A stretch of 64,000 nt of DNA from Liolophura sinensis (GCF_032854445.1 NC_088301.1:26522402-26586401), one strand, 5' to 3'. Positions 41,338-52,093 are shown, counted from the stretch's first letter. The notes: generated by a model not told the origin, from the letters alone. Translations and numbers: made by a program.

Positions 41338-44300
41338 TTTGACTGATCGGTGTTTAATACTGTATGCAAGAATATTTCACTTATGCTACGGTGACCAGCA
41401 CTGTAGTGGGAGGAAACCGAGGAGAGCCCAGGAAAAATCCACGATCATCCACAAGTTGTTGGCAGGCCTTCCTACTTACCGGCTGGAGAGGCAGCCAGCA
41501 AGAGCTAGACTTGAACTCAGAGAGGCCGCATTGGTGAGAGGCACCTGGGTCATTGCGCCGCGCTGGCGTGCGAACCCCCGCGGCCACAGAGGCCCCTTGC
41601 TCAATGTTTGCATTTGGAGACACATCAGTGCAGGAGATACATGTATGTCTTATAATTCGTGTATAAGTTGCTGTACTTTTTCAAATCACTGTCACATTTT
41701 TGGCTTGTTCAACCTTGTTTCTACAATGAGAAAACAAAGAAAAGAATGATGATAACCATAATAAAAAAAAAAAAAAAAAAAACATTTCAGGGGAGCTCAC
41801 TCCCCACTAATTTCTTCAGTCACCCTCAAAATCCTCAGCCACACCTACCCACACCTTGCTCGAATCCTCGAGTCAACTGCCTATAGATGGTTTAATTGAT
41901 GTAAATCCAGATTAACGTTGCGGTTTCATTGCGCACATGATTTTGTTGTTTAACTTTCCAGGCAAAGGTTGTGTGTGAACCAGAAGTTGATGCGTATGGA
42001 GGGATTCCGGCCGGATGTCAGAGTGACAAGGATAACAACATTTACATAGCTGACATGAGACTAGGACTCCTCAAGATGGCACCAAATGGTTCCTTTGAGC
42101 AGGTAATACAAAATGTCACATATCAGAGTTTAAAGTCAGGCATGGATTTGACATGCGACAGGGAGGAATTGTGCATTTTGACAGCAGGAAGCAACTCGGA
42201 GCATCTGGCTGGTTTCAGTTCATCTGCACAGGTATTACGAACACAGACAGCTATGACCTAGCCGTTGCTTTTAGTCGAACGTATTCTGATTTTATGCAGC
42301 TCGATGCATACAGCTGCGTCAAGTTCCGTCAGTCTGTGCATATTTGCACCCAGTTGGAAACAGTTGTTTACGGCTGCACAATTTTGTCAAACTTTTTGAC
42401 ATACCCAGTGTACACCAGGTGCAGGACAACTTTGTAAAGTTGGACCCAGTATAGACATCTGCGCTTAGGTTATGTTAATTTTGGCACACTCTGAATTGGA
42501 ATAATGGCCCTAGCCTGGTCACATCTAGAATATTAAGTCGCTGGCTTCCTCTCTGGTCGTAAGTGGGAAGGTCTGCCAGCAACCTGCGGATGGTCATGAG
42601 TTTCCCCCGGGCTGTGCCCAGTTTCCTCCCGCCACAATGCTGGCCACCGTCGTATAAGTGAAATATTCTTGAGTACGGCGTAAAACACCAATGAAATAAA
42701 TTAATAAATAGAATATTAAGTCACAATTTTACTCATTTAGAAATAGAATCCTTCAAATGGATCACCTAGTTTGATCCAATAGGTAGGTGAAATGGTAAGT
42801 GAAATGTATATGTCTGTTTTCACAATGAATGATACATTGTCATTGAGTGAACTACTAGGATACTCTGGCCAATAAGCGTTACAGGAAGTAACCTGTCATT
42901 CTGCTTTGAAAGCATGTGAAATGATATCCTCTTGACCACAGATGCTAGTAAAGCTATATTCAGGCTCAGAAGGTCATATTTCTTACTTGCTGTCAGTGTA
43001 TAAAAAAAGGTTTACCTTTTGACTGTTATCAGAGCAAATCAAATATCATTATTTGATGCTTAAAGTAAAGGAAAGCTAAAATATGAAGTGAGGTTCATCT
43101 CATAGATGAAAACTATGGGTAAAAATACTTTTGTTATTTTTTTCAGATTTTTTTAAGAGAGTTGAAAGGCATGCAAATATTTGAATACTATGGTGAGCTG
43201 TATGAGCCATATTGACGGAAACTGGGAACTCTGACATCATGTCACCTTTTTTCTGTGAATTTCACCAGAAGAGAGGAATTTTTGAGAACATTATTTCCAT
43301 AATCTTTTTCTCATGGGTATAAAGAGTTTTCCAACGTTCAGTGTTGTGATTAGAGCTGTAAAAACTTCCTGTGACGTCAGATCTCCTAGACTTTGATAGT
43401 ATGGTCCATAAAGCCAACCTTAGAATTCAAATGTTTGAGGGCCTTAAACTCTCTTCACAAAAATCTGAAAAATAAATGGAAGTATATTTATGCATAGTTC
43501 TAAGTGGTTTATTTAGTGATGCCTACTTTGATTTTTAGAGGTCTTTTCCTTTAAGGTCAGCTGCTATGCAACAAAGCAGGAAACAAGACTAGTACTTGGT
43601 GGTAAAAAGTTGTTTCCCCTTTTCATTTGGTCATTATCTACTAAATTCCTATCAAAGACAAGTGTTCAGAGATTTAGTTGATTGTATATGTGAATAACAT
43701 GTTTGGTTCATGGCCAGGAGAGACTGGGTGTGGCAGTGATCGCGATTGACGACAGTCATAAAGGCCTTTTGCTTGGTCCGACGCTCATCGAAGACTACCC
43801 GTCTTCCACGAATCATGATGTGGATATTTGTACATCATGAGTGGGTTGATAATTTACCCAGGGCTCTCTGATTTCCTCCACCCGTAAAAACTGACTGTTT
43901 ATATTGTGTAAGTGAAAAATTCTTGAGTATGGCGTTTAACAACACTCCGATCAATCAGTTAATCGATCAATAAAGTAAATATTGTATAGCTCTTTTCAGG
44001 TTTTTCTCTCCCTGTTTAGCTGGCCACCAAAGATTCCCAGGGCAACAGAGTTCAGGGCTGTAATGATCTGACCTTCGACTATAATGGAGACTTGTGGATC
44101 ACAGCACCTGCTGGTAACATTGCTCCTGACAAGTATACCAGATCCATGGAGGTACATATTTGTGGTTTTTTTTATTCAACTTTTTGCCAAATTATCAAAA
44201 CATGTACCTAAATGTGTGAAATTTAGAGCAATCTTACTTTTTGTGAAGGCTTTACTAATGGGGGAATTTCAAGTTCAAACTCTTGTCATTAAAGGTAAAA

Positions 44301-46415
44301 TTAGTCCTATTCTACCAGTGTGACGGGTCAAAAGTATATTAGGGTGTGTTCCATTCGTTGATCTGACTGCCACTGGTGGCAGATTCAGTGGCCACCAGAG
44401 GACAGTGTGTGACGCCCCAATGCTCCGGAACTCGCGTCAGGGCAAGACGCTACAATACACGCCACCGACTCCACCGACGTCAGACTCGGTGGCGACTATG
44501 AGGCCACTGGCCTTCTTCAGTGGCCAATCGTACGACATTTCAGTGTCCACTGCCTCCTCCAGTGGCCACCGGGGAACAAATGGAATGGACCCCAAGTAAC
44601 GAAGCATTATCATGTACACAAGGTGTTTTTCCCCTTAGTACACATGGTGTTTTTCCCCTTAGTTTAGGCTAAGTTGAAGGTAAGAAGGAACATCAAAAGT
44701 GATATCGAAAAGGATGTCTTTACTAGAGGTGCATTCGATGTGTCGATCTGACCGCCCCTGGTGGCAGATTCAGTGGCCACCGGAGTACACAGTGTGACGT
44801 CCCAATATTCCGGAACTTGCATCAAGTCGCTTGAGTTAACACGCGACAATACCTACCACTGACGTTAGACTCAGTGGTGGCAGTGGCGCCACTGGTCTCC
44901 TCCAGTGGCCAATGGAACGACACGTCAGTGAGGAGCGAATGGAATGGATAATAGGATAATAATTCATTTACCGATCACCTGTCTCACCGTGTCTCACCGT
45001 GTCTCACAGTGTCTCACCGTGTCTCACTGTGTTCCAGAGGCACAAATGAGACCTCTTTCCTTTAGAAACTTTGCAAATTAGCAAATGTTCAGCCCCTTGT
45101 CAAAGCTAAAAATGTTTAAAGCCTTTAGTTGATGGTATTGAAGGCAATGAAGTAAATTATAAAAACCTTGGTGAACTCCATTAGTAGGGGAGGCAACTTT
45201 TCAATGTCATTGTGTATGATGTTACTTTAGAATTGTCTCCCCTTCTTTCCTCTGCAGGAACCATTTGGGTCTGTGTACTGTTACACGAGGGACAAACAGT
45301 TGGTGAAAGTTGCCACTGATTATCGCTTTCCTAATGGTATCGCTGTCCTGCACACCGACGATGGTCGTCCACACAAACTCATCGTGGCTGAAACACCCAC
45401 GAAGACGTTATGGAGTTATGACATTCTGGGCCCAGGGAAAATTGCCAATAAAACAAAGTGGGGAACTTTACCAGGTTAGTTTATCTATAAATGCAGGGGG
45501 AAACTGCCCCTAGTCAGTGTTAACCAGGTGTTGTATTGTGTACATAAATGTTGCCTTAAATCATACATGGGGGTCCTCTGTGACCATGGTTGTGTGTGCT
45601 AGTGAAGCACAATGACCCTGGAGCCTCCCACCAATATGGTCACTGTGAGTCCAACCTATGCTGGATTCCTTTCCAACCGTATGTGGGAAGGTCTGTCAGC
45701 CACCTGCGGATGGTCGTGGATTTCTCCTTGGATCTGCCTGGTTTCCTCCTCGGATCTGCCTGGTTTCCTCCCACCTTATTACTGTAGTATGAGTGAAATA
45801 TTCATGAGTACAGCGCCGTAGAATACCAGTCAGTTAAATACGTGAATCGTAATGATTTTGCTGAGTAAACACAAAGACATGTATGAACTGATTGCTGATG
45901 TATAAGTGTAACAAGGAAGTGATCAGATATTGCAGAATCTTTGTCATTTGTAGTTTTTCTTTTGAACATACCCGCATGTTAAGTTTAATGGATTATTTAC
46001 CTGCTTTTGGATTTTTAAAAGTATTTAAATGATCTATCAATTATTGACTGAATGATTGTACGTAACTCCGTATCACAGTCAAATAAATAGATACATAAGA
46101 TATAAATTGAATAAGTAAGTGATGAAATAAATCCTCTTCACAGGTACACATGTGGGGGGTCCTGATGGGATGGACTTTGACCAAGACAACAACCTGCTAG
46201 TGGCTAACTGGGGAAGTTCTCACATTGAGGTTTTCAGTCCAGACGGAGGCAAACCCATCAAGCGAATCGAGTGTCCATTCTCCAAACCCAGCAATCTTCA
46301 CTTTCAGCCCGGGACGAACACAGTATTTGTCACTGAACACGAAAACCATGCCCTCTGGAAGTTCGAGTGGGAACGTCCTGGAAAACTGCAGTTCTGTGAT
46401 ACTGTTAATCTCTAA
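38032..46415 (+). CDS. DFPase-like calcium-dependent phosphotriesterase (SMP-30/gluconolactonase fold)
   Basis: A complete gene: alternative first exons 38032-38223 or 39491-39688, then 41962-42102, 44020-44151, 45258-45474 and 46144-46415. All joins are GT-AG and in phase, giving 317 or 319 residues; squid DFPase has 314. The squid enzyme is a six-bladed beta-propeller with two calcium ions that hydrolyses organophosphates; its natural substrate is unknown. Conserved blocks are GAEGPVFD (metal-binding Glu), YGGIPAGC, ADMRLGLL, GCNDLTFDY (metal-binding Asn), WITAPAG, FPNGIAV (metal-binding Asn), LIVAETPTKTLWSYDI, PDGMDFDQDNNLLVANWGSS (catalytic Asp and second-site Asp), KPSNLHF (Leu-His second site) and VTEHENHALWKFEWERPGK. 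No signal peptide is seen, so it is probably cytosolic. Activity towards organophosphates is inferred from residue conservation only. The gene is head-to-head with rictor. Confidence 0.94.
39491..39688 (+). CDS. DFPase-like exon 1B (duplicated alternative first exon)
   Basis: 66 codons, start ACAAATGG, strong donor GAG|GTAAGG, the same phase 0 as exon 1A. Identical to 1A at 34 of the last 53 residues and ends at the homologous position. GAEGPVFDT with the metal-binding Glu is kept, but the next block is altered (MLHMVASDV instead of TFYMVAPEV). Either a second promoter/first exon of this gene, or what is left of a tandem gene copy. Confidence 0.82.
40500..40722. mobile_element. TIR element C (MITE-like)
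   Basis: GGCACCAAGATCACAAAGCA (then GTTTTAGAC) and GTCTAAAATTGCTCCGTGAT (then CCTGGGGCC) pair as imperfect 29-bp inverted repeats. The outer end resembles that of element B (CCAGGATCACGGAG). Confidence 0.75.
40783..41175 (+). mobile_element. tRNA-headed SINE, second family, CACT tail, 12-bp target duplication
   Basis: Body about 40795-41163. A tRNA-like head (CCCGGATAGCACAGTTGGTA, GATCCAGGATCAATCC as box B), a long unrelated body, and an end GTACGACGTTAAACCACAAG plus (CACT)n. Flanked by TATATGGTATCC at 40783-40794 and 41164-41175. DFPase-like gene, intron between exons 1B and 2. Confidence 0.92.
41275..41341. repeat. (TTTA)n/(TTTG)n tract, SINE tail
   Basis: A perfect TTTA run preceded by TTTG repeats; it is the expanded tail of the minus-strand SINE that follows. 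Confidence 0.9.
41275..41598 (-). mobile_element. SINE family 1 with long TTTA tail
   Basis: Complete copy from tail to head (GAGGCCCC near 41590), with a head altered to CCGCGGGGGTTCGCACGCCA-like sequence. Confidence 0.86.
41962..42102 (+). CDS. DFPase-like exon 2
   Basis: 47 codons, phase 0 to 0, acceptor TTTCCAG, donor GTAATA. AKVVCEPEVDAYGGIPAGCQ and IADMRLGLL match squid TVICKPEVNGYGGIPAGCQ and VADMRLGLL. Confidence 0.94.
42527..42722 (+). mobile_element. 5'-truncated SINE family 1 with 13-bp target duplication
   Basis: Body 42540-42709 lacks the tRNA head, yet direct repeats AGAATATTAAGTC (42527-42539 and 42710-42722) flank it, so it inserted in truncated form. DFPase-like intron 2. 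Confidence 0.92.
43060..43555. mobile_element. Long-armed inverted repeat / foldback-like element
   Basis: The left arm (about 43060-43215) contains TTCAGATTTTTTTAAGAGAG and GAATACTATGGTGAGC. The right arm (about 43395-43555) is its imperfect reverse complement (CCTTAGAATTCAAATGTTTG, ACTCTCTTCACAAAAATCTG). DFPase-like intron 2. Confidence 0.78.
43730..43975 (+). mobile_element. SINE-like element, third type, AATC tail
   Basis: Ends GTGAAAAATTCTTGAGTATG, GCGTTTAACAACACTCCGAT, then CAATCAGTTAATCGATCAAT. The end resembles family 1 (CTTGAGTACGGCGTAAAACA), but the upstream part differs. Confidence 0.65.
44020..44151 (+). CDS. DFPase-like exon 3
   Basis: 44 codons, phase 0 to 0, acceptor GTTTAG, donor GTACAT. 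VQGCNDLTFDYNGDLWITAP matches squid MQGCNDCAFDYEGNLWITAP; supplies one metal-binding Asn. Confidence 0.94.
44342..44596. mobile_element. TIR element D, copy 1
   Basis: Ends GGGTGTGTTCCATTCGTTGA / AACAAATGGAATGGACCCC. The interior is rich in CAGTGGCCACC-type palindromic motifs. Confidence 0.75.
44726..44950. mobile_element. TIR element D, copy 2
   Basis: Same order of motifs as copy 1 130 bp away (TCGATCTGACCGCCCCTGGT, GGCAGATTCAGTGGCCACCG, GTGTGACGTCCCAATATTCC, CCTCCAGTGGCCAATGGAAC), same orientation. Confidence 0.75.
44983..45035. repeat. 10-bp tandem repeat
   Basis: Five copies of GTGTCTCACC with single-base variants, in DFPase-like intron 3. Confidence 0.85.
45258..45474 (+). CDS. DFPase-like exon 4
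   Basis: Acceptor CTGCAG, donor GTTAGT, ends phase 1. FRFPNGIAV-type block (YRFPNGIAVLHTDDGRPHKL) and VAETPTKTLWSYDILGPGKI match squid FQFPNGIAVRHMNDGRPYQL and VAETPTKKLWSYDIKGPAKI. Confidence 0.95.
45568..45841 (+). mobile_element. SINE family 1, diverged, with internal duplication
   Basis: Head GGTCCTCTGTGACCATGGTT; core contains a 20-bp duplicated block (CTCGGATCTGCCTGGTTTCC type). DFPase-like intron 4. Confidence 0.82.
46144..46415 (+). CDS. DFPase-like exon 5 (last, stop at 46413)
   Basis: Acceptor TTCACAG. THVGGPDGMDFDQDNNLLVA, NWGSSHIEVF and KPSNLHFQPGTNTVFVTEHE carry the catalytic/metal-site Asp pair and the Leu-His site. Ends CDTVNL with TAA, a few residues shorter than the squid tail. 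I did not find a convincing AATAAA within 700 bp. Confidence 0.95.
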
Positions 46416-46937
46416 CCAAACGTCTGTAGTATTGATACCGTGACTTTATTTGACCAAAAATTTCATCCACGAATAAGTTAATCATTTTGTCAGATTCTAA
46501 AAGTGCTGCTGATTTTTAGACAGGTGTTTTGAGGTTTATTGTAAAAGTAAGGTAATATCTTACTGGAAAAATGTAAATTCCAATATCAATGAAAGTTATT
46601 TTTTATCATCTTCTATATTAGACTTGAAAAAGGCATTTTTGGGTGAATTTTAAAATCAAATACAAGTATTTTTGTATTGGTGTTGAAAAGCATCCTTTGT
46701 GGAGTTCAGGATAAAGCATTTGGTGTTAAAATATATTTTTTTAATTTAGTCCCAAGTAAACAAGTCAAGATCTCATTTGTATGATTTTATACAAAGTGTC
46801 TTTCAATTGTGGATCATTTCAGAGATTTTCTTTGTTTTGAAACCACATGTCAAAGTTATTGTTCAGTCTCATACTCAGAATAGAGTGAATTACGCTGCTT
46901 AGTGGTATCATGTGATTTGATAAATGTCCTCAAAGTA

Positions 46938-47172
46938 CAAGCAGCATAATGACCCAGGAGTCTCTCACCAATGCTGTCGCTGTGAGTTCAAGTCCAGTTC
47001 ATGCTGGCTTCCTCTCTGGCCGTAAGTGGGAAGGTCTGGCTGCAAAATGCAGATGGTTATAGGTTTTCCCCGGGCTCTGCCAGGTTTCCTCCCACCATAA
47101 TGCTGGCCGCCGTTGTATAAGTGAAATATTCTTGAGTACTACGTAAAACACCAATCAAATAAATAAATCAAA
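46938..47172 (+). mobile_element. SINE family 1, head-truncated
   Basis: AGCATAATGACCCAGGAGTC to CACCAATCAAATAAATAAAT; short flanking repeat TCAAAGT on both sides. Confidence 0.84.
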
Positions 47173-47235
47173 GTGCGAATCAGGCAAATGTTGGGAGTAC
47201 TATCGTCATATACACCAGTGAAAACACATTCTTAC

Positions 47236-47380
47236 TTATTTATTTATGGATTTGTTTGATTGGTGTTTTACGCCGTACTTAAGAATATTTCACTTATACG
47301 ACGGTGGCCAGCATTATGATGGGTGGAAACCAGGTAGGGGGAAACCAACGGCCATCCGCTGGCAGACCTTCCCACGTACA
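47236..47380 (-). mobile_element. SINE family 1, truncated
   Basis: GATTGGTGTTTTACGCCGTA core to GCAGACCTTCCCACGTACAC, head absent. Confidence 0.83.
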
Positions 47381-48949
47381 CACCTTTTTACCACCCAGGC
47401 TGAAAGATACCCATTGTTATACCAGCAGTTCACCTCTAGCGCACAATTGGCTGTCTCGTAGCATTCCAAAACAATGGGCGACTCAAGGACGGACTAAACA
47501 AAAGGTCCAAATTACAGTAGAAAGCATTGTTGCAGTGCGTTTGTGCTTCTTATATGTTTCACAAGCACGATTGCACACATTATTGTGACGTAATAAATGA
47601 AAGAACAAATAAGTTCGCAGTTTTGAACCGTCTTGATACAGGCAGGAAGGAGTTTTATGAGTTCCGGACTCTCCTAGCTCTCCTCTAATGACGTGTAGAC
47701 ATACTTCAGTATCCAGTGGATACAGCGACCAGAGAACTTTCTTTCTTGTAGTGTTCACGAGTCACACCATGGGTTTACTAGAGGTGGACTACTGGCTCGC
47801 CTATAGCGGCCTTAGTGACCTTCGAAAAAGTTTGTCTGAGGCACAGAATCATGTCAGATAGCAGAAATTTTATCCAGTGTCTGTTTTTGTTTTTAAAATT
47901 CAGGCCAAAAGTAAAATTTTGTAAACTGTTTTTTTGATGCTTTGGATTTTTTTAGGTTTTTTTTACAATGCCATGTTTTTTGTTTTTTTGTTTTTTTTTT
48001 TTTTTGCTTTTTACTTAATGGTTTTGGGAATAATTTACAAATCTGATTACAACTCACATAATTTAAAACATTATTTATTTCACATTGCCATGTTTACTTT
48101 TTTGTTTTATTTTTTGCTTTTTACTTAACGGTTTTGGGGATAATTTACAATATATATAATCATACATATATTTATATATTCACAAGAAGTGTTGTAGTAA
48201 TGATACATAGCTTGTTTGTATAGCTTGCCATGTTTATGTTTTAAACATTTAAAAACTTACAATAGCTTCATTTGTATGGGAAATGTGTATAATTACATTT
48301 GTATGCAAGTTATACATTCCGAGGCCTGGACACCAGGTGTTATGATGCTAGATCATTTTAAACTTAAGATGTTAAAAGGTGTATTTTTTAATATCTAAAT
48401 TTTTAAAAGTGATTCGTCCACTGGTATTTCTTCATTTTTATTCTACAACATATACAATTATTTATGTAAACTGTGAATGGGAATACAACAATCTCTTTCA
48501 AAGTACATTTCTGTGATCTACTTTTAAATATCGTGCGCAAAACATTGATCTCGTGTTGTATTTTGGCATGGAGGGGTTAACGCAGCGATCCACCTGTAAA
48601 GTAACGAAAGGATTTAGACCTTCGACTCGCAAGTGTTGTTATTCCGACGCTTACAACGTAGTGAAATTTACAGAGAAAAGGCCTTTCAAAGCCTTATGTC
48701 AGTTATCAACTACGTCGGAATTCGTCCAACACGGCGGATAGAGTTCGTCTGGCTGTAATCACCGGTTGAAGGACAAAGAATGGCTTAACTATTTCATCCA
48801 CCTCATGTACCAACCCTATTCTTTTTAAAGAATCCACGGCTACAAGTGATGTCTTTATTTGGCGGTCTCCAGATTCCACAGGGGTTAAGGTCATTACCCT
48901 TCATTCGTGTATTAATCCTGAAGCTTCCCATACTTCCATCGTTCTCGGG

Positions 48950-49172
48950 ACCTCGGTGGCATTAAGGGGCCAACGATGGTCATTTACGTCGTCTTGCATG
49001 AAGTTCAATGGTGATGCCTCGCACCAATATGACGTATATCACAAGTGGGAGTTCGCCAATAAGTCGTCAATGGTTGGTGGTTTACTCTGGGGACTCCGGT
49101 TTCTTCCACTCTTAAATTTGCCACTACCAAGCATACAAGTCAAAAATGGCGTTAAAAATAATAAATAAATAA
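48950..49172 (+). mobile_element. Candidate SINE 3' portion
   Basis: GTTTACTCTGGGGACTCCGG, TTTCTTCC, then GCGTTAAAAATAATAAATAA: the layout of core plus A-rich tail, unlike family 1. Confidence 0.45.
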
Positions 49173-49523
49173 TAAGCTGACTGTGAGTGTACCACATATC
49201 AACAATGACATATCAACATTTGACATAGGTAACTATTGAGGTTTATTAGACCACATGGACGTCTCAATTTAGTGGGCCTATTTAATTCCTCGAAACGGAC
49301 TAGAAATTTGATCATATACATGTAGTTTCTTCTTAACATGGTCAAACATCTCAGATCTGACGATCTCAATAGACCACATATAGAAAAAAGACAACAACTT
49401 TTCATCTCAAACTTATCGAATTTAGGTTTGCTTCATGAAATCGGGGTCCAGGGGCTCCTTTTACAGAGCTGTCTCAATGCTGTAGACGGACATCTACCGT
49501 GGTGACGTGTCTCTACACAATAT

Positions 49524-49651
49524 TTGTTTATTTATTTGATTGGTGTTTTACGCCGTACTCAAGAATATTTCACATATACGACAGCGGCCAGCATTAAAGT
49601 GGGAGGAAACCGGGCAGAGCCCGAGGGAAGCCCACCACCATCCGCCTCTTC
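49524..49651 (-). mobile_element. SINE family 1, truncated
   Basis: TTTATTTATTTGATTGGTGT to AAGCCCACCACCATCCGCCT; head absent. Confidence 0.83.
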
Positions 49652-49892
49652 ACAATATATTATCATGGAAGTTACGCCAGGCGCAAATGTGTGACCACTT
49701 CGTAAACCAGGTGCAAATGTGCGACCACTTCGTAAACCAGGCCGCAAATGTCAGTCCAGAATTTGCTCATTCAGCCATTATCTGGGATTATAACATGAGA
49801 TGGCTTTGTTGTGAACTGTGTTCATAAACCGCATATATTTATGACCGTGAGAATGATTCTCGTAAATAATACATGTTTTCACAGCAACAGTT

Positions 49893-51270
49893 ATGTTAAA
49901 GCAACAGCAATTCTGGCGGCAATAACAATTTTGGCAGTTTGATGTGAGAGTAACTGTTCTGATGGCAAGAGCAATTCTGTCCATTACAGCAATTCTGGCA
50001 GCAATAACAATTTTGGCAGTATGATGTGAGAGTAACTGTTTTGATGGCATGAGCAATTCTGTCCATAACAGCAATTCTGGCAGCAATAACAATTTTGGCA
50101 GTATGATGTGAGAGTAACTGTTCTGATGGCAAGAGCAATTCTGTCCATAACAGCAATTCTGGCAGCAATAACAATTTTGGCAGTATGATGTGAGAGTAAG
50201 AGCTATTCTAATGGCAAGAGCAATTCTGTCCATAACAGCAATTCTGGCAGCAATAACAATTTTGGCAGTATGGTGTGAGAGTAAGAGCTATTCTAATGGC
50301 AAGATCAATTCTGTCCATAACAGCAATTCTGGCAGCAATAACAATTTTGGCAGTATGATGTGAGAGTAAGAGCTATTCTGATGGCAAGAGCAATTCTGTC
50401 CATAACAGCAATTCTGGCAGCAATAACAATTTTGGCAGTATGATGTGAGAGTAAGAGCTATTCTGATGGCAAGAGCAATTCTGTCCATAACAGCAATTCT
50501 GGCAGCAATAACAATTTTGGCAGTATGATGTGAGAGTAAGAGCTATTCTGATGGCAAGACCAGTTCTGTCCATAACAGCAATTCTGGCAGCAATAACAAT
50601 TTTGGCAGTATGATGTGAGAGTAAGAGCTATTCTAATGGCAAGATCATTTCTGTCCATAACAGCAATTCTGGCAGCAATAACAATTTTGGCAGTATGATG
50701 TGAGAGTAAGAGCTATTCTGATGGCAAGATCAATTCTGTCCATAACAGCAATTCTGGCAGCAATAACAATTTTGGCAGTATGATGTGAGAGTAAGAGCTA
50801 TTCTGATGGCAAGAGCAATTCTGTCCATAACAGCAATTCTGGCAGCAATAACAATTTTGGCAGTATGGTGTGAGAGTAAGAGCTATTCTGATGGCAAGAT
50901 CAATTCTGTCCATAACAGCAATTCTGGCAGCAATAACAATTTTGGCAGTATGATGTGAGAGTAAGAGCTATTCTGATGGCAAGACCAGTTCTGTCCATAA
51001 CAGCAATTCTGGCAGCAATAACAATTTTGGCAGTATGATGTGAGAGTAAGAGCTATTCTGATGGCAAGAGCAATTCTGTCCATAACAGCAATTCTGGCAG
51101 CAATAACAATTTTGGCAGTATGATGTGAGAGTAAGAGCTATTCTGATGGCAAGAGCAATTCTGTTCATAACAGCAATTCTGGCAGCAATAACAATTTTGG
51201 CAGTATGATGTGAGAGTAAGAGCTATTCTTATGGCAAGACCATTTCTGTCCATTACAGCGATTCGGGCAG
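49893..51270. repeat. 85-bp homogeneous tandem array (about 16 copies)
   Basis: Units contain CTGTCCATAACAGCAATTCT, GGCAGCAATAACAATTTTGG and CAGTATGATGTGAGAGTAAG; copies differ at only a few bases. The left three units have a variant AGTAACTGTT end. 85 is not a multiple of 3, so the repeat is read in three frames and gives repeated 66-residue open frames that are not genes. Confidence 0.94.
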
Positions 51271-51394
51271 TAGTAAATAAGATTTTTTGTTGTGTTTGTT
51301 ATAAGATTCTGGCCGCAAGACCAAGCAGCAGTCATAGAAATTCTGGTGTCATAATAAAAACATTGACACTATTGACCGTCCATTCTGTAAGTGT

Positions 51395-51640
51395 TACTCC
51401 CATCAAATGGGCCATTCTAGACGCAGTTGTCACTCCCATCAAATTAGCCATTCTGGATACAAGTCTTACTCACATCAAATGGATCATTTTGGATGTAATT
51501 TGTTACTCCCATCATAAGATCTATTCTGGATGCAATTGTTACTCCCATCAAATGGGCCATTCTGGATGCTATTGTTTCTCCCATCAAATGGCCCATTCTG
51601 GAAGCAGCTGTGACTGCCATCAATCATTTTGGAGTAACAC
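51395..51640. repeat. ~36-bp diverged tandem repeat
   Basis: About six units of CTCCCATCAAATGGGCCATT followed by CTGGATGCAATTGTTA. Adjacent to, and with a similar ATTCTGG core as, the 85-bp array, so possibly a distant relative. Confidence 0.82.
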
Positions 51641-52093
51641 CGACGCTCCCACAGAAATGGCTCTTTCCGTTATATTATCTATATTACCTAAACACCCCAA
51701 CATAAAATGTTGCTCACAGGTGATTCTTGGAATAGATTTCATGAAAAAAGGAAAAGAAAGAGGAGAATTTCTTCCTGGTCTGCGTTTTATTCATAAATAG
51801 GTTAAAGGATGTCAGGTAACAGATATGCACACCATATTGGTGGAAGACATTTAACTGAGCAAACAAATCGCAATTTAAAGTCCTACGAACAGCGAAAGCA
51901 GGAGAACCTCCAAATTCCAAGTTCAGGTATTAACGGGAACCTCACTTGTCTTCGCAACTGGAAGGGAACCTCCTTAACCACTTGATGACCACTTGACCAT
52001 GGTCAGTTCCCAGTTGCTAACGATGTTGGACCAGAAAACAAGCCTATCAGAATACTCGTCAGCTTCATACATGTATGTAAATCAAAGAATGTG

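Larger units (their letters stand above)
46416..49892. other. Intergenic, right of DFPase-like gene
   Basis: 3' flank of the DFPase-like gene, three SINE fragments, a candidate SINE at 48.95 kb and T-rich tracts (47.93-48.15 kb). No supportable gene. Confidence 0.6.

Noticed and set aside
41243-41749. Plus-strand 168-codon frame
   Set aside because: Reads through the TTTA tract and a SINE.
48706-48894. Minus-strand 62-codon frame (MTLTPVESGDRQIKTSLVAV...)
   Set aside because: Composition looks protein-like and it could be a lone first exon, but I recognise no family and see no partner exon; left unannotated.
49778-51253. Series of minus-strand ~66-codon frames rich in Cys/Asn
   Set aside because: Repeated reading of the 85-bp array; identical copies 85 bp apart, no splice or start context.
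51210-51800. Plus-strand 196-codon frame
   Set aside because: Covers the end of the 85-bp array and the ~36-bp repeat; repeat-derived.
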